Source of the DNA: Pantoea sp. 1.19
GTDB lineage: Bacteria > Pseudomonadota > Gammaproteobacteria > Enterobacterales > Enterobacteriaceae
Reading direction: 5' to 3'
NCBI RefSeq assembly: GCF_001922585.1
Contig: NZ_MRBS01000002.1
Location: 496,001-560,000 of the forward strand
Length of the DNA: 64,000 bases
The translations under genes were made by a program, and so were the position numbers. The notes beneath the pieces were generated by a model that was not told the DNA's origin, searched no databases, and saw only the letters and a program-made list of their open reading frames with translations. Below are positions 23,526-34,608 of this stretch, piece after piece; the first letter of the stretch is position 1, and every line of letters begins with the position of its first letter.

Positions 23526-24175
23526 TACGGCTGCTGCGCGCCCAGTGACTGGGTGCCCGGCACCTGAACGGCCGCCTGCTGCGCAGGGGCATTATTAAGC
23601 TGCAGCTGGTCGGCGTGCAGCCGGCGCTGCAGCTCATAGTCCTGCAGCATCGCGTTCACGCGGCGACGCTGTTCCTGAACCTGCTGAGGCGCATTATTCC
23701 AGGATTCGGCCGGTACGCCGAGGCTGACCGGTGACGCTTTGCCGTTAATCGGCAGCGTATTCAGCACCGGCATTTCGCTCTGCTGCGTCCCCGCTTCAGC
23801 ACCGCTGGCATTATACTGCTGCACGCCGACGATCACCGCCAGGGAGACGCAGGCGGCAACGCCGACCTGCGTCATTTGCGCCGCCCACGGCCGCACTTTT
23901 TGCCAGAACGGCATCTGCTGCCGGCGCGACGGCGCGGGCTGCGATTCCGCCATCAGCGGCGTCACGGACGGTGTTGGCTCGCGCTCAATGGCAGCGGCGA
24001 CCCGCGAAGCAATATCCACGTGTATCACCGGACCGAGATCGCCACGCAGCGTATCGCGAATGAGGTGATAACTTTCCCAACTGCGTTGCAATGTCGCGTC
24101 CTGGCTCAGATCGGCCAGCAGCGCATTGTCCAGGGATTCACCGTCCATTAAAGCGGAAAGTTGTTCTTTCTGCAT
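23525..24175 (-). CDS. rseA: Anti-sigma-E factor RseA
   Basis: Single-pass inner-membrane anti-sigma factor that holds RpoE until cleaved by DegS and RseP. 216 aa. N-terminal sigma-binding domain begins MQKEQLSALMDGE; a transmembrane segment lies at about residues 99-119 (QVGVAACVSLAVIVGV). The periplasmic part is Gln-rich and binds RseB. It follows rpoE by 30 bp. Confidence 0.95.
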   Translation of the reverse strand: MQKEQLSALMDGESLDNALLADLSQDATLQRSWESYHLIRDTLRGDLGPVIHVDIASRVAAAIEREPTPSVTPLMAESQPAPSRRQQMPFWQKVRPWAAQMTQVGVAACVSLAVIVGVQQYNASGAEAGTQQSEMPVLNTLPINGKASPVSLGVPAESWNNAPQQVQEQRRRVNAMLQDYELQRRLHADQLQLNNAPAQQAAVQVPGTQSLGAQQP

Positions 24176-24205
24176 GCCTCAGTACCCTTCCTGTGCCCGC
24201 TATCA

Positions 24206-24781
24206 CTAACGTTGGATGAGCGGTTGAACTTTATTATCGATAGCCTCGCGCGCCCGAAAAATACGGGAACGCACCGTACCGACCGGGCAATCCATGATGG
24301 CGGCTATCTCTTCATAGCTTAAACCATCCAACTCCCGCAGGGTAATTGCCATACGTAAATCTTCCGGGAGCGATTCAATGGTACGAAAAACTATCTGTTT
24401 CAACTCTTCTGACAACATCAAGTTCTCAGGGTTCGAAATTTCTTTCAGTGCGCCCGCACTTTCAAAGTTTTCCGCGTCGTTAGCATCCACGTCGCTGGAG
24501 GGCGGCCGACGTCCCTGCGCCACCAGATAATTTTTAGCGGTATTCACCGCAATACGATACAGCCAGGTGTAAAACGCGCTGTCACCGCGGAACGACTCCA
24601 GTGCCCGGTAGGCCTTAATGAAGGACTCCTGCACCACGTCCGGTACGTCTCCCGAAGGGACATAGCGGGAGACCAGACTCGCCACCTTGTGCTGGTAGCG
24701 CACGACCAGCAGGTTAAAGGCTTTTTGATCGCCTTTTTGTACCCGTTCTACGAGGACCTGATCCGTTATTTGCTCGCTCAT
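24206..24781 (-). CDS. rpoE: RNA polymerase sigma-E factor
   Basis: ECF sigma factor for envelope stress. Start MSEQITDQVL at 24781 gives 191 aa, as in E. coli; seven further upstream codons are in frame but belong to the leader. Region 2 with AFYTWLYRIAVNTAKNYL and region 4 with SYEEIAAIMDCPVGTVRSRI are clear. Its ATG overlaps the stop of a leader peptide, RseD. Confidence 0.98.
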   Translation of the reverse strand: MSEQITDQVLVERVQKGDQKAFNLLVVRYQHKVASLVSRYVPSGDVPDVVQESFIKAYRALESFRGDSAFYTWLYRIAVNTAKNYLVAQGRRPPSSDVDANDAENFESAGALKEISNPENLMLSEELKQIVFRTIESLPEDLRMAITLRELDGLSYEEIAAIMDCPVGTVRSRIFRAREAIDNKVQPLIQR

Positions 24782-24927
24782 CCGAGGTAATATCTCCCCC
24801 AATCCAATTCCACATGCGGGTGTTGCACACCGTCAGACAACGGTTTAACGAGCAAGCACTGCGTTAGAGTGTGCGACACCGCGGAAGTTCCCGCCCGTGT
24901 GAAATGATGCTTTTTCAGTATTTTCAT
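24778..24927 (-). CDS. rseD: rpoE leader peptide RseD
   Basis: Leader peptide of 49 aa, ending DWGRYYLG, which parallels the E. coli RseD ending (GLGRLYLG) as I recall it. Start ATG at 24927 has GAGAAG upstream; a longer form from 24966 is possible. The stop overlaps the rpoE ATG by four bases, so translation of rpoE is probably coupled to this peptide. The rest of the peptide diverges from E. coli apart from a LTQCLL core. Confidence 0.75.
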   Translation of the reverse strand: MKILKKHHFTRAGTSAVSHTLTQCLLVKPLSDGVQHPHVELDWGRYYLG

Positions 24928-25221
24928 GTGCTTCTCGCCACGCGTTTTTATCAGTTTGGACGACAAGCGCCATAAAATCCCCCTTCCCTACGTCAGCAGC
25001 CAGCCCGGCGCATCAGGACGCTGGCAGAGTAACGCATGAGCAGGGCTTTTTCATCTTTAAATCCGGCCGCCAGTCATTTGTTATTCATCGTAAACCCATC
25101 GCCACCGGCGGCGTGCGTCCGCGCGCGTCGGGCGCAGCCGAAGACGGGCCCCCCTGACGCACGCCACGGCGCTAAAAGCGCTTGGCAACGGCGGGAAAAC
25201 CGGTATGCTCAGGGAATAACC
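24928..25221. other. Divergent rpoE / nadB intergenic region
   Basis: About 290 bp that must hold the rpoE promoters (minus) and the nadB promoter (plus). I found no convincing GGAACTT-type sigma-E box by eye, although a weak CAAACT-like element lies near 24957. No gene is seen here. Confidence 0.4.
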
Positions 25222-25239
25222 TGTTTAGTAAATTAAACA
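25222..25239 (+). promoter_or_regulatory. NadR operator at nadB start
   Basis: TGTTTA-N6-TAAACA at 25222-25239 is a perfect NadR box, and it ends one base before the nadB ATG (25241). NadR represses NAD synthesis genes when NAD is plentiful. The location, right on the ribosome-binding region, would also block initiation complexes only at the DNA level. Confidence 0.9.
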
Positions 25240-25240
25240 A

Positions 25241-26863
25241 ATGACCACACCCTCTGAATACGTCTGTGATGTACTGATTATTGGCAGCGGCGCCGCCGGG
25301 CTCTCGCTGGCGCTGCGCCTGGCCGAACAGCAGCAGCAGGTGCTGGTGCTGAGTAAAGGGCCGGTGAGTGAAGGTGCCACCCTCTACGCCCAGGGGGGAA
25401 TCGCCGCCGTCTTTGACGAAACCGACAGCATCGAGTCGCACATTGAAGACACGCTGGTCGCCGGCGCCGGACTCTGCGATCGCGACGCGGTGGCGTTTAT
25501 TGCCCAAAACGCCCGCCACTGCGTGCAGTGGCTGATCGACAGCGGCGTACGCTTTGATACCGCGCCGGAGCCTCAGGATCCGGGGCGCTATCATCTGACC
25601 CGCGAAGGCGGCCACAGCCACCGGCGTATTCTGCACAGCGCCGATGCTACCGGCCGCGCGGTCGAGACCACGCTGGTCGGTCAGGCGCATCGCCATGCCA
25701 ACATTCGCATTCTGGAGCGCTGCAACGCGGTGGACCTGATGCTGTCCGACAAGCTTGGCCTGCCCGGTGAGCGGCGGGTGGTGGGCGCGTGGATCTGGCA
25801 CCGCGATCGGGAGCAGGTGGAGCGCTGCCGCGCGCGCAGCGTGGTGCTGGCCACCGGCGGCGCGGCCAGGGTTTATCAATACTCCACCAATCCCGACGTG
25901 GCCTCCGGCGACGGCATTGCGATGGCGTGGCGCGCCGGCTGTCGCGTCGCCAATCTTGAGTTCAATCAGTTTCACCCTACCTGCCTGTATCATCCCGACG
26001 CGCGCAATTTTTTGCTGACCGAAGCCCTGCGCGGCGAAGGGGCGCACCTGCTGCGCCCCGACGGCACGCGCTTTATGCCGGAGATTGACCCGCGCGGCGA
26101 GCTGGCACCGCGGGATATTGTCGCCCGCGCCATCGACCATGAAATGAAGCGGCTGGGGGCCGACTGCATGTGGCTCGATATCAGCCACCGGCCGGCGGCG
26201 TTTATCCGCCAGCATTTTCCCACCCTCTGCCAGAAGCTGGCGGGGTGGGGATTTGATCTCACCCGCCAGCCGATTCCAGTCGTCCCGGCGGCCCACTACA
26301 CCTGCGGCGGCGTGATGGTCAATCAGCGCGGCGAAACCGATATCAGCGGGCTGTACGCCATCGGTGAGGTGAGCTATACCGGGCTGCACGGCGCCAACCG
26401 GCTGGCGTCGAATTCACTGCTTGAGTGCGTGGTGTATGGCTGGTCAGCGGCGGAATCGATCCTGCAGACCCACGCCGGACGGACGCTGGTCGACGCGGTA
26501 CCGGCGTGGGACGACAGTCGGGTCGATAACGCAGACGAGCGGGTGGTTATTCAGCATAACTGGCATGAGCTGCGGCTGCTGATGTGGGATTATATGGGGA
26601 TCGTGCGCACTACCCGGCGGCTGGAGCGGGCGCTGCGGCGCATCACCCTGCTGCAGCAGGAGATCGATGAGTACTACGCCCAATTTCGCCTGTCGAATCA
26701 TCTGCTGGAGCTGCGCAACCTGGTGCAGGTCGCGGAGCTGATGGTGCGCTGCGCCATGGCGCGTAAAGAGAGCCGCGGCCTGCACTTTACGCTGGACTAC
26801 CCGCAGACGCTGGCGGCGGCGCGTCCGACCATTCTGCGGCCGGGCGCGCTGCCCGTTACATAA
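25241..26863 (+). CDS. nadB: L-aspartate oxidase NadB
   Basis: FAD enzyme that oxidises aspartate to iminoaspartate in the first step of de novo NAD synthesis. 540 aa. FAD-binding [15 protein letters not shown], substrate-side stretch [17 protein letters not shown], and C-terminal [16 protein letters not shown]. Divergent from rpoE as in E. coli; the stop overlaps the end of convergent trmN6 by eight bases. Confidence 0.97.
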   Translation: MTTPSEYVCDVLIIGSGAAGLSLALRLAEQQQQVLVLSKGPVSEGATLYAQGGIAAVFDETDSIESHIEDTLVAGAGLCDRDAVAFIAQNARHCVQWLIDSGVRFDTAPEPQDPGRYHLTREGGHSHRRILHSADATGRAVETTLVGQAHRHANIRILERCNAVDLMLSDKLGLPGERRVVGAWIWHRDREQVERCRARSVVLATGGAARVYQYSTNPDVASGDGIAMAWRAGCRVANLEFNQFHPTCLYHPDARNFLLTEALRGEGAHLLRPDGTRFMPEIDPRGELAPRDIVARAIDHEMKRLGADCMWLDISHRPAAFIRQHFPTLCQKLAGWGFDLTRQPIPVVPAAHYTCGGVMVNQRGETDISGLYAIGEVSYTGLHGANRLASNSLLECVVYGWSAAESILQTHAGRTLVDAVPAWDDSRVDNADERVVIQHNWHELRLLMWDYMGIVRTTRRLERALRRITLLQQEIDEYYAQFRLSNHLLELRNLVQVAELMVRCAMARKESRGLHFTLDYPQTLAAARPTILRPGALPVT

Positions 26864-27599
26864 ACAGGTAAAAGTCGCGGGTCAGGCTGCAAAACGCCTC
26901 GGAGTAGCGCTGGTCATCGCCGCGAATCACCATTCGCCCGGACAGCGCTTCACCCGGCGTGGGCGACAGCATCAGCAGGACGCGGTGCGGCAGGCGCATC
27001 GCGTTATCGGCCACGTCCATCCGATCGCGCAGGTACCAGCCGCGCGCCTCTGCCTCGGCGATAAACTGCGTCCCCTCGCTTTCCGGCAGCACCACGCACA
27101 GCGCCCCCGCCTCGCCAATCAGCGCCTCAGCGCACGCCAGCAGAGTCGGATGGTCCAGATCACCGGTCGCGCGGGCGCTGTCGCGCGCCGCCGTGGCGCA
27201 GGCAACACCGGGGGCGAACCACGGCGGATTGCTGACGATCAGGTCATAGCGGACGGTGCTGTCGCGGGCCACCTCCTGAATGCTGGCCTGACGCACCCGC
27301 ACCCGCGCCGCCCAGGGCGACGCCGCCGCGTTATCCGCCGCCTGCGCCGCGGCCGCGGCGTCGCGCTCCACGGCATCGATCTGCACGTGATCGGCCGTGC
27401 GCTGCGCCAGCATCAGCGCGAGAATGCCGCTGCCGCTGCCGATATCCAGCACGCGGGTCGCGCCGGCCACCGGCGTCCAGGCCCCGAGCAAAATGGCATC
27501 GGTGCCCACCTTCATCGCGCAGCGATCGTGGGCGATAAAAAATTGTTTAAACGTAAAACCGTTGCGTTGCAGCGCCGTACGCCGCGCATCCTTCATCAT
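26856..27599 (-). CDS. trmN: tRNA1(Val) m6A37 methyltransferase TrmN6
   Basis: SAM-dependent methyltransferase that modifies A37 of tRNA-Val. Start at 27599 gives 248 aa, E. coli size 245; the longer upstream frame is non-homologous. Conserved opening [23 protein letters not shown] motif [16 protein letters not shown] and catalytic NPPW. Divergent from srmB. Confidence 0.92.
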   Translation of the reverse strand: MMKDARRTALQRNGFTFKQFFIAHDRCAMKVGTDAILLGAWTPVAGATRVLDIGSGSGILALMLAQRTADHVQIDAVERDAAAAAQAADNAAASPWAARVRVRQASIQEVARDSTVRYDLIVSNPPWFAPGVACATAARDSARATGDLDHPTLLACAEALIGEAGALCVVLPESEGTQFIAEAEARGWYLRDRMDVADNAMRLPHRVLLMLSPTPGEALSGRMVIRGDDQRYSEAFCSLTRDFYLFM

Positions 27600-27827
27600 T
27601 GCCGCATCTTCCCGTCCACATGTCGCGCCAGTGTAGCCGGAATCACGGTGCGGATGAAGATGGCGCGACGGCGGCGGCGGATAAAAGAGCGCTGACCGGT
27701 GACGCGCAGTGAAAAAGCAGGGTATGATCCCCCCACCCGCCGCCGGCGCTTCACGCGCTTTCTGCGACAAACAGGTGAAGATTATCGGCAATCTGTCTAT
27801 AATCGGCGCCCCAATCTGAGGTAGACC

Positions 27828-29159
27828 ATGACTGTAACCACGTTTTCCGAACTCGAACTCGATGAGAGCCTGCTCAATGCCCTGCAGGATAAGGGCTTCT
27901 CACGCCCAACCGCCATCCAGGCTGCGGCCATTCCGCCCGCGCTGGAGGGACGTGATGTACTGGGCTCCGCCCCCACCGGCACCGGAAAAACGGCGGCTTA
28001 CCTGTTGCCCGCGCTGCAGCACCTGATCGACTTCCCGCGTAAAAAATCCGGCCCGCCGCGCATTCTGATCCTGACCCCGACGCGCGAGCTGGCGATGCAG
28101 GTGGCGGATCAGGCGCGCGAGCTGGCAAAACATACGCACCTCGACGTTGCCACCATCACCGGCGGCGTTGCTTACATGAACCACGCGGAAGTGTTCAGCG
28201 ACAATCAGGATATTGTCGTGGCCACCACCGGGCGGCTGCTGCAATACATTAAAGAAGAGAACTTTGACTGCCGGGCGGTCGAAACCCTGATTCTGGATGA
28301 AGCCGACCGCATGCTGGACATGGGCTTTGCGCAGGATATCGAAACTATCGCTGCCGAAACCCGCTGGCGCAAGCAGACGCTGCTCTACTCCGCCACGCTG
28401 GAGGGCGAAGCGATTAAAAACTTCGCCGAGCGTCTGCTAAACGATCCGATCGAGATTGAAGCCGATCCCAGCCGCCGCGAACGCAAAAAAATCCTGCAGT
28501 GGTACTATCGCGCCGACGATGTGAAGCACAAAACGGCGCTGCTGGTGCACCTGCTAAAGCAGCCGGAAGTGACCCGCGCGGTGGTGTTTGTACGCAAACG
28601 CGAGCGGGTGCATGAGCTGTGCGGCTGGCTGCGCGAAGCGGGCATCAGCAACAGCTACCTGGAAGGGGAGATGGTGCAGGCGAAGCGTAACGAAGCGCTG
28701 AAGCGTCTGGTTGACGGCCGCTGTAACGTACTGGTGGCCACCGACGTGGCCGCCCGCGGCATCGACATTGACGATGTCAGCCACGTCTTCAACTTTGATA
28801 TGCCGCGCACCGCCGACACCTATCTGCACCGCATCGGTCGTACCGGGCGCGCCGGTAAAAAGGGCATCGCCATCTCGCTGGTTGAAGCGCACGACCATCT
28901 GCTGCTGGAAAAAGTGGGCCGCTACGTCAACGAGCCGCTGAAAGTCCGCACCGTCGACGAGCTGCGTCCGGCCACGCGCGCACCAAGCGGTAAGCTGAAG
29001 GGTAAACCGTCGAAAAAAGTGCAGGCGAAGCGTAAAGAGAAGAAAGAGAAAGACGCGGAGAAGCCGCGGGTGAAAAAACGCCATCGCGACACCAAGAATA
29101 TTGGGAAGCGACGCACGCCCGCCGCGGCGGCAATCGGCAAAACCGACGCTGCTGAATAA
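27828..29159 (+). CDS. srmB: ATP-dependent RNA helicase SrmB
   Basis: DEAD-box helicase for early 50S assembly. 443 aa. Q motif GFSRPTAIQ, Walker [12 protein letters not shown] box [14 protein letters not shown] motif, and motif [12 protein letters not shown]. The basic C-terminal tail ([14 protein letters not shown]) fits RNA binding. Followed by a strong terminator. Confidence 0.97.
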   Translation: MTVTTFSELELDESLLNALQDKGFSRPTAIQAAAIPPALEGRDVLGSAPTGTGKTAAYLLPALQHLIDFPRKKSGPPRILILTPTRELAMQVADQARELAKHTHLDVATITGGVAYMNHAEVFSDNQDIVVATTGRLLQYIKEENFDCRAVETLILDEADRMLDMGFAQDIETIAAETRWRKQTLLYSATLEGEAIKNFAERLLNDPIEIEADPSRRERKKILQWYYRADDVKHKTALLVHLLKQPEVTRAVVFVRKRERVHELCGWLREAGISNSYLEGEMVQAKRNEALKRLVDGRCNVLVATDVAARGIDIDDVSHVFNFDMPRTADTYLHRIGRTGRAGKKGIAISLVEAHDHLLLEKVGRYVNEPLKVRTVDELRPATRAPSGKLKGKPSKKVQAKRKEKKEKDAEKPRVKKRHRDTKNIGKRRTPAAAAIGKTDAAE

Positions 29160-29177
29160 TTGCACCGCCAACCATCA

Positions 29178-29206
29178 AACCGCCGACCTTCGGCGGTTTT
29201 TTTTCG
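29178..29206 (+). terminator. srmB terminator
   Basis: Hairpin AACCGCCGA / TCGGCGGTT with a three-base loop and a run of nine T, 18 bp after the srmB stop. Confidence 0.93.
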
Positions 29207-29380
29207 CCTGACAGGCCGTAATGCGGCCGTTTCACGCCGCGGCGCGCGCAGGCGTGCCAAAAATCGCGCTTAGCCGCGCGGCGCCTCTCGGTTTATACCG
29301 CTAATTTATTGAATTCATACTTAAAATAATATCAGACGGCACGGGTAACTTTTCAGCACCCGTGCAAACTGTCGCGAAGA

Positions 29381-29764
29381 TTACAGGCTGTCGGTAAACG
29401 TGCGGGTAATGACATCGCGCTGCTGTTCCGGGGTCAGCGCATTGAAACGTACCGCATAGCCGGACACGCGAATGGTCAGCTGCGGATAGCGATCCGGGTG
29501 CGCCACCGCGTCCTCCAGCGTTTCGCGCGTCAGCACGTTAACGTTAAGGTGCTGGCCGCCCTCGACCCGCACCTGCGGGACTGATTCGACAGGAACATCG
29601 CGAAAGCGAAAGTCCCCCAGCTCGCGCAGCGGTACTATCTGATCGTCCGCATAGCCAGCGCAGGCGCACAGGCAGCGCGCCTCGCCGCGTTCGTCATCCA
29701 GGAGCCAAAACGAGTTGTTCAGCGCACGGTTGCTGGCTTGCGTAATTTGAATGCCGGTCATCAT
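29381..29764 (-). CDS. grcA: Autonomous glycyl radical cofactor GrcA
   Basis: Replaces the oxygen-cleaved C-terminus of pyruvate formate-lyase and restores its glycyl radical. 127 aa from MMTGIQITQ (GGAGG upstream). The radical motif [15 protein letters not shown] is near the C-terminus. The N-terminal part is more divergent than usual ([12 protein letters not shown]). An FNR-type promoter lies upstream. Confidence 0.93.
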   Translation of the reverse strand: MMTGIQITQASNRALNNSFWLLDDERGEARCLCACAGYADDQIVPLRELGDFRFRDVPVESVPQVRVEGGQHLNVNVLTRETLEDAVAHPDRYPQLTIRVSGYAVRFNALTPEQQRDVITRTFTDSL

Positions 29765-29820
29765 GAATATCGCCTCCCAGGCGGATGTCACCCGCAGGTG
29801 AAGAAAAAGGATCGCCTACA

Positions 29821-29862
29821 GGTATACGCCGACTGGCCCACGGGGGCGTTGATGTAGGTCAA
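29821..29862 (-). promoter_or_regulatory. FNR-type promoter of grcA
   Basis: TTGAT-N4-GTCAA at 29849-29862 is one base from the FNR consensus. Reading the minus strand, a TATACC -10 lies at 29826-29821, putting the FNR centre about 42 bp before the start of transcription, the class II position. Regulation is inferred from this geometry and from the known anaerobic induction of grcA. Confidence 0.7.
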
Positions 29863-29936
29863 TAAAGCACCGCGGAGGTGATCCGCCAGCGCTTCCACGC
29901 TAAGCTAGCGGCACGGACATTCATCAGGAGGCGTTC

Positions 29937-30617
29937 ATGGGCAGCGCAATCACCTGGCACGACGTGCTGGCAGAGGAAAAAACCCAACCCTATTTTATCG
30001 ATACCCTACAGGCGGTGGCGCGCGAGCGCGAGGCGGGAAAAACCGTCTATCCGCCGGCCGCAGCGGTCTTTAACGCCTTCCGGCTGACCGAACTGGCGGA
30101 TATCAAGGTGGTGATCCTCGGGCAGGATCCCTATCACGGGCCGGATCAGGCCCACGGGCTGGCGTTTTCGGTACTGCCGGGGGTCGCCACGCCGCCGTCG
30201 CTGCTGAATATGTACAAAGAGCTGGAGCAGGATATTCCCGGATTTCAGCGCCCGGCTCACGGCTGCCTGGAGAGCTGGGCACGCCAGGGCGTGATGCTGC
30301 TGAACACGGTATTAACGGTGGAGCGCGGTCAGGCGCATTCGCACGCCAGGCTGGGGTGGGAAACCTTTACCGATCGGGTGATTGCCGCCATAAATGCGCA
30401 GCGTGAAGGGGTGGTATTTTTACTCTGGGGCGCCCATGCGCAGCGTAAAGGGGCGATTATCGATCGCAAGCGGCACCACGTCCTGCAGGCGCCGCATCCG
30501 TCACCGCTGTCGGCGCACCGCGGCTTTTTTGGCTGCCGTCACTTCTCGCAGGCCAACGCGCTGCTGGTGCAGCAGGGGCTGACGCCTATCGACTGGCAGC
30601 CGGTGCTGCCGACCTGA
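29937..30617 (+). CDS. ung: Uracil-DNA glycosylase
   Basis: Removes uracil from DNA. 226 aa. Catalytic Asp in GQDPYHG, uracil-recognition stretch GLAFSV, and [14 protein letters not shown] near the C-terminus. GGAG precedes the ATG by six bases. Divergent from grcA and convergent with grpE across a perfect 13-bp stem. Confidence 0.98.
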   Translation: MGSAITWHDVLAEEKTQPYFIDTLQAVAREREAGKTVYPPAAAVFNAFRLTELADIKVVILGQDPYHGPDQAHGLAFSVLPGVATPPSLLNMYKELEQDIPGFQRPAHGCLESWARQGVMLLNTVLTVERGQAHSHARLGWETFTDRVIAAINAQREGVVFLLWGAHAQRKGAIIDRKRHHVLQAPHPSPLSAHRGFFGCRHFSQANALLVQQGLTPIDWQPVLPT

Positions 30618-30624
30618 GGCGCAG

Positions 30625-30656
30625 TGCCGGCGGGCCACCGTGATGGCCCGCCGGCA
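30625..30656. terminator. Stem-loop between ung and grpE
   Basis: Perfect 13-bp inverted repeat, TGCCGGCGGGCCA and its complement, with a six-base loop, between the convergent genes ung and grpE. It can fold in either transcript; no U tract follows in either direction, so it may be a stabiliser as much as a terminator. Confidence 0.7.
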
Positions 30657-30664
30657 ACGGTACG

Positions 30665-31249
30665 TCAGCCTTTGGCCTTCGACACCGCCACCATCGCCGG
30701 GCGCAGCAGGCGACCGTTCAGGGTATAGCCGCGCTGCATCACCATCAGCACGTGGTTAGGCGCCACCTCATCAGACTCCATCATCGACATCGCCTGGTGC
30801 AGATCCGGATTGAACGGCACGTGCGTATCGCCAACTACTTCGACACCAAACTTGCGCACGGCATCCAGCAGCGATTTCAGGGTCAGCTCGATCCCTTCCA
30901 GCATCGGCTTCAGGGTCGTGTTCTCTTTGTCAGCCACTTCCATCGCCCGCTCGAGGCTGTCGATCACCGGCAGCAATTCGTTGGCGAACTTCTCCAGCGC
31001 AAACTTGTGCGCTTTCTCGACGTCCAGTTCGCTGCGGCGACGGATGTTTTCGATTTCTGCCTGGGCACGCAGCTGCGCATCGCGCACGCCGTTATTGGCC
31101 ACGCTGAGCTCGGCTTCCAGTTCGGCGATGCGCTGATCGCGCGGATCGCTCTCGCCGGCCGCCTGTTCGGTGGCCTCGGCGTCCTGCGCCTGCTGCTCCA
31201 TGTCGTCGGTCACGTGCTCGTTTGGGGTCTGCTGTTCTTTACTGCTCAT
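30665..31249 (-). CDS. grpE: Nucleotide exchange factor GrpE
   Basis: Cochaperone that releases ADP from DnaK. 194 aa. Acidic N-terminal tail, long coiled coil (about 35-90) with [20 protein letters not shown], and a C-terminal beta domain ending [13 protein letters not shown]. Controlled by a sigma-32 promoter at 31292-31320. Confidence 0.97.
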   Translation of the reverse strand: MSSKEQQTPNEHVTDDMEQQAQDAEATEQAAGESDPRDQRIAELEAELSVANNGVRDAQLRAQAEIENIRRRSELDVEKAHKFALEKFANELLPVIDSLERAMEVADKENTTLKPMLEGIELTLKSLLDAVRKFGVEVVGDTHVPFNPDLHQAMSMMESDEVAPNHVLMVMQRGYTLNGRLLRPAMVAVSKAKG

Positions 31250-31291
31250 GAAAATCTCCGCGTTTTACACATTCATCTCGCCAGTTGGATT

Positions 31292-31320
31292 ATTATGGGG
31301 ATTGAATTCCGGGTTTCAAG
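31292..31320 (-). promoter_or_regulatory. Sigma-32 promoter of grpE
   Basis: Minus strand CTTGAAA (31320-31314), a 13-base spacer and CCCCATAAT (31300-31292) match the heat-shock promoter consensus. Confidence 0.92.
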
Positions 31321-31370
31321 GGAACCCGTCACAATGTCGCGCCAGCGATTCAGGAGTTGACATCACCACT

Positions 31371-32249
31371 ATGAACCGCCATTTCAACTGCATAGCGATT
31401 GTGGGTCATCCGCGCCATCCCACCGCCCTCGCCACTCACGAACTGCTGTGGCGCTGGCTGGTCAGCAAAGGCTACGACGTGATCCTCGAGCAGCAGATCG
31501 CTCGTGAACTGGGACGGGACGATGTGCGCACCGCCACGCTGGCGGAAATCGGTCAACAGGCCGACCTGGCCGTGGTGGTCGGCGGCGACGGCAATATGCT
31601 CGGCGCCGCGCGGGTGCTGGCCCGCCACGATATCAACGTGATCGGCGTCAACCGCGGTAATCTCGGTTTCCTTACCGATCTCGATCCGGAAAACGCCCAG
31701 CAGCAACTGGCGGATGTGCTGGAAGGCGAATACCTGACCGAGAGCCGCTTTCTGCTGGAGGCCAGCGTCTGCCGGCACCCGCAGGACCCGCGCATCGGCA
31801 CCGCCATTAACGAGGTGGTACTGCACCCGGGCAAAGTCGCGCACATGATTGAGTTTGAAGTCTACATCGATGACGTGTTTGCCTTTTCGCAGCGCTCTGA
31901 CGGCCTGATCATCTCTACCCCGACCGGATCCACTGCCTATTCGCTCTCCGCCGGCGGGCCGATTCTGACGCCGTCACTGGACGCCATCGCCGTGGTGCCC
32001 ATGTTCCCGCACACCCTGTCGGCGCGGCCGCTGGTGATCAACAGCAGCAGCACGCTGCGGCTGCGTTTTTCCGGCCTGCGCAGCGATCTGGAGATCAGCT
32101 GTGACAGCCAGATTGCCCTGCCGATTCAGGAAGGCGAAGAGGTCCTGGTACGGCGCAGCCCACACCGCCTGACGCTGATCCACCCAAAAAACTACAACTA
32201 TTTCAATACGCTAAGTTCAAAGTTGGGCTGGTCAAAAAAATTGTTCTGA
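31371..32249 (+). CDS. nadK: NAD kinase
   Basis: Phosphorylates NAD to NADP. ATG at 31371 with AGGAG upstream gives 292 aa, as in E. coli; earlier in-frame codons overlap grpE antisense and are not used. GGDGN in [10 protein letters not shown], and [10 protein letters not shown], the two family hallmarks. Divergent from grpE. Confidence 0.97.
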   Translation: MNRHFNCIAIVGHPRHPTALATHELLWRWLVSKGYDVILEQQIARELGRDDVRTATLAEIGQQADLAVVVGGDGNMLGAARVLARHDINVIGVNRGNLGFLTDLDPENAQQQLADVLEGEYLTESRFLLEASVCRHPQDPRIGTAINEVVLHPGKVAHMIEFEVYIDDVFAFSQRSDGLIISTPTGSTAYSLSAGGPILTPSLDAIAVVPMFPHTLSARPLVINSSSTLRLRFSGLRSDLEISCDSQIALPIQEGEEVLVRRSPHRLTLIHPKNYNYFNTLSSKLGWSKKLF

Positions 32250-32266
32250 TTTTACCGGCGCCACTT

Positions 32267-32324
32267 TACTGTTTATAAAACCAGTATATACTGTGCATAA
32301 ATACACGGGTGTGTTTTTATACAG
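32267..32324 (+). promoter_or_regulatory. recN SOS promoter with tandem LexA boxes
   Basis: CTGT-N8-CCAG at 32269-32284 and CTGT-N8-ACAC at 32291-32306 flank a TATACT -10 (32287-32292). A third, weaker box, GTGT-N8-ACAG, is at 32309-32324, overlapping the ribosome-binding region. E. coli recN has the same arrangement, giving tight LexA control. Confidence 0.85.
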
Positions 32325-32334
32325 GAAACAGACT

Positions 32335-33996
32335 ATGCTGGCGCAACTGACTATCAGTAATTTTGCTATCGTGCGTGAACTCGAGATCGATTTTCACCGC
32401 GGCATGACCGCCATCACCGGCGAGACCGGTGCCGGTAAGTCGATCGCCATTGATGCGCTGGGCCTGTGCCTGGGCGGCCGCGCCGAGGCGGACATGGTGC
32501 GCGCCGGCGCGTCGCGCGCCGATATCTGCGCCCGCTTCTCCCTGAAAGACACCCCGAGTGCCCGGCAGTGGCTGGAGGAGCAGCACCTGGACGACGGTCA
32601 GGAGTGCCTGCTGCGCCGGGTCATCAGCAGCGACGGCCGTTCGCGCGGCTACATCAACGGCACCGCCGTCCCGCTGTCGCAGCTGCGCGATGTCGGCCAG
32701 CACCTGATCCAAATCCACGGCCAGCATGCGCATCAGCTGCTGCTCAAACCCGATCACCAGAAGCACCTGCTGGACGCCTACGCCCACGAAACCGCGCTGA
32801 CCGCCCGCATGCGTCAGCACTATCAGCAGTGGCACGAGAGCTGCCGCGCGCTGGCCCAGCACCAGCAGCTGGCCCAGGAGCGCGAAGCGCGCCGCGAGCT
32901 GCTGGCCTACCAGCTTAAAGAGCTGAACGACTTTGCCCCGCTGGCCGGCGAATTTGAAACCATCGATGAAGAGTACAAGCGACTGGCCAACAGCGGCCAG
33001 CTGCTGAGCACCAGCCAGCAGGCGTTGACGCTGCTGGCGGACGGCGAAGAGCAAAGCCTGCAGAGCCAGCTGTATCACGCCCGCCAGATGATTGGCGAAC
33101 TGACCAGCCTTGATGCCAGCCTCGGCGGCGTGCTCAGCATGCTGGAAGAAGCGGCGATCCAACTGAGTGAGGCCAGCGATGAGCTGCGCCACTACTGCGA
33201 CCGTCTCGATCTCGATCCCAACCGCCTGTATGAGCTGGAGCAGCGCATCGCCCGACAGATCCAGCTGGCGCGTAAGCACCACGTCGCCCCGGAGGCGCTG
33301 CCGGCGTTCCACCAGCAGCTGCTGGCCGAACAGGCGCAGCTGTCGCAGCAGGAGAGCGATCAGGCCGATCTGTCGGCGGCGGTGGCCCGGCATCATCAGA
33401 TCGCGCTGGACACCGCCGGCCAGCTGCACGCGCGCCGCAGCCACTTTGCCGCCGAGCTGTCGCAGCGGATCACCGACAGTATGCGCAGCCTGGCGATGCC
33501 GCACGGCGAGCTCGCCATTGTGGTCACCTTTAACGGCGACCAGCTCAGCGCCGACGGCGGTGACCGCATTGAGTTTCGCGTGACCACCAACCCCGGGCAG
33601 CCGCTGCAGGGGCTGGGCAAAGTCGCCTCCGGCGGCGAGCTGTCGCGCATTGCGCTGGCCATTCAGGTGATTACCGCGCAGAAAATGGATACCCCGGCGC
33701 TGATCTTTGATGAAGTGGACGTCGGCATCAGCGGCCCCACCGCCGCGGTGGTCGGCAAGATGCTGCGCCAGCTGGGAGACTCCACGCAGGTGATGTGTGT
33801 GACTCACCTGCCGCAGGTGGCCGGCTGTGGCCATCATCACTTTGTGGTCAGCAAAGAGACCGACGGCGCCATGACCGAGACTCACATGCAGCCGCTGGAC
33901 AAGCGCGCCCGCCTGCAGGAGCTGGCGCGCCTGCTCGGCGGCAGCGAAGTCACCCGCAACACCCTGGCCAACGCCCGCGAGCTGCTGGCCGCCTGA
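32335..33996 (+). CDS. recN: DNA repair protein RecN
   Basis: SMC-like ATPase for double-strand-break repair. ATG at 32335 gives 553 aa. Walker [15 protein letters not shown], long coiled coil with QQ/L-rich segments from 150-360, signature [11 protein letters not shown] and Walker [13 protein letters not shown]. Confidence 0.97.
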   Translation: MLAQLTISNFAIVRELEIDFHRGMTAITGETGAGKSIAIDALGLCLGGRAEADMVRAGASRADICARFSLKDTPSARQWLEEQHLDDGQECLLRRVISSDGRSRGYINGTAVPLSQLRDVGQHLIQIHGQHAHQLLLKPDHQKHLLDAYAHETALTARMRQHYQQWHESCRALAQHQQLAQEREARRELLAYQLKELNDFAPLAGEFETIDEEYKRLANSGQLLSTSQQALTLLADGEEQSLQSQLYHARQMIGELTSLDASLGGVLSMLEEAAIQLSEASDELRHYCDRLDLDPNRLYELEQRIARQIQLARKHHVAPEALPAFHQQLLAEQAQLSQQESDQADLSAAVARHHQIALDTAGQLHARRSHFAAELSQRITDSMRSLAMPHGELAIVVTFNGDQLSADGGDRIEFRVTTNPGQPLQGLGKVASGGELSRIALAIQVITAQKMDTPALIFDEVDVGISGPTAAVVGKMLRQLGDSTQVMCVTHLPQVAGCGHHHFVVSKETDGAMTETHMQPLDKRARLQELARLLGGSEVTRNTLANARELLAA

Positions 33997-34242
33997 GACG
34001 GCGCGCACCGGCAGCGGTGCGCGTCGTCACTGGTGATTTTTCCCGCAACTGCCCCCTTTTCTCCGGCCCTCGGCGCACTTTTTTAGCGCCGCGCGGTCAT
34101 ATCGATGTTTTCCAGAGGTTTCCAACTGGCGTAAGGTTTATTATTATCGGCAGCTACGCCGAGTGATCTGCCGACTGAATGACCGGCTACGACGGCCTGA
34201 AGTAACAGGCGCTGATGCCCCTAAGAAAGGAATGTACTGAAT

Positions 34243-34590
34243 ATGCGCTGTAAAACGCTGACCGCCGCCGCCGTGGCTGCCCTGATGTTAACCGCCGGGT
34301 GTTCCACCCTGGAGCGCGTGGTGTATCGTCCGGATATCAATCAGGGTAACTACCTGGTGGCCAATGACGTGGCCAAAATTCACACCGGCATGACGCAACA
34401 GCAGGTGGCCTACACGCTGGGCACGCCGATGATGCGCGATCCGTTCGGCAGCAACGTCTGGTATTACGTTTTCCGCGAGCAGCCGGGCCATGAAAAAGTG
34501 AAACAGCAGACCCTGACCCTGACCTTTGACGGCAGCGGCGTGCTGACCAACATCGACAATAAGCCGGCGCTGAGCAGCAACGACAGCTGA
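34243..34590 (+). CDS. bamE: Outer-membrane assembly factor BamE (SmpA)
   Basis: Small lipoprotein of the BAM complex. 115 aa; lipobox LMLTAGC with Cys at residue 20; SmpA/OmlA fold with [25 protein letters not shown] twelve bases upstream. Followed by a bidirectional terminator shared with rnfH. Confidence 0.96.
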   Translation: MRCKTLTAAAVAALMLTAGCSTLERVVYRPDINQGNYLVANDVAKIHTGMTQQQVAYTLGTPMMRDPFGSNVWYYVFREQPGHEKVKQQTLTLTFDGSGVLTNIDNKPALSSNDS

Positions 34591-34608
34591 TGGCTTTTCG
34601 CCGCCGAT

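Noticed and set aside
25172-26389. 405-aa minus-strand frame opposite nadB
   Set aside because: Shadow of nadB; the residue pattern is low-complexity Arg/His/Gln as in other shadows.
32317-34008. 563-aa minus-strand frame opposite recN
   Set aside because: Antisense shadow of recN, which has all SMC-type motifs on the plus strand.
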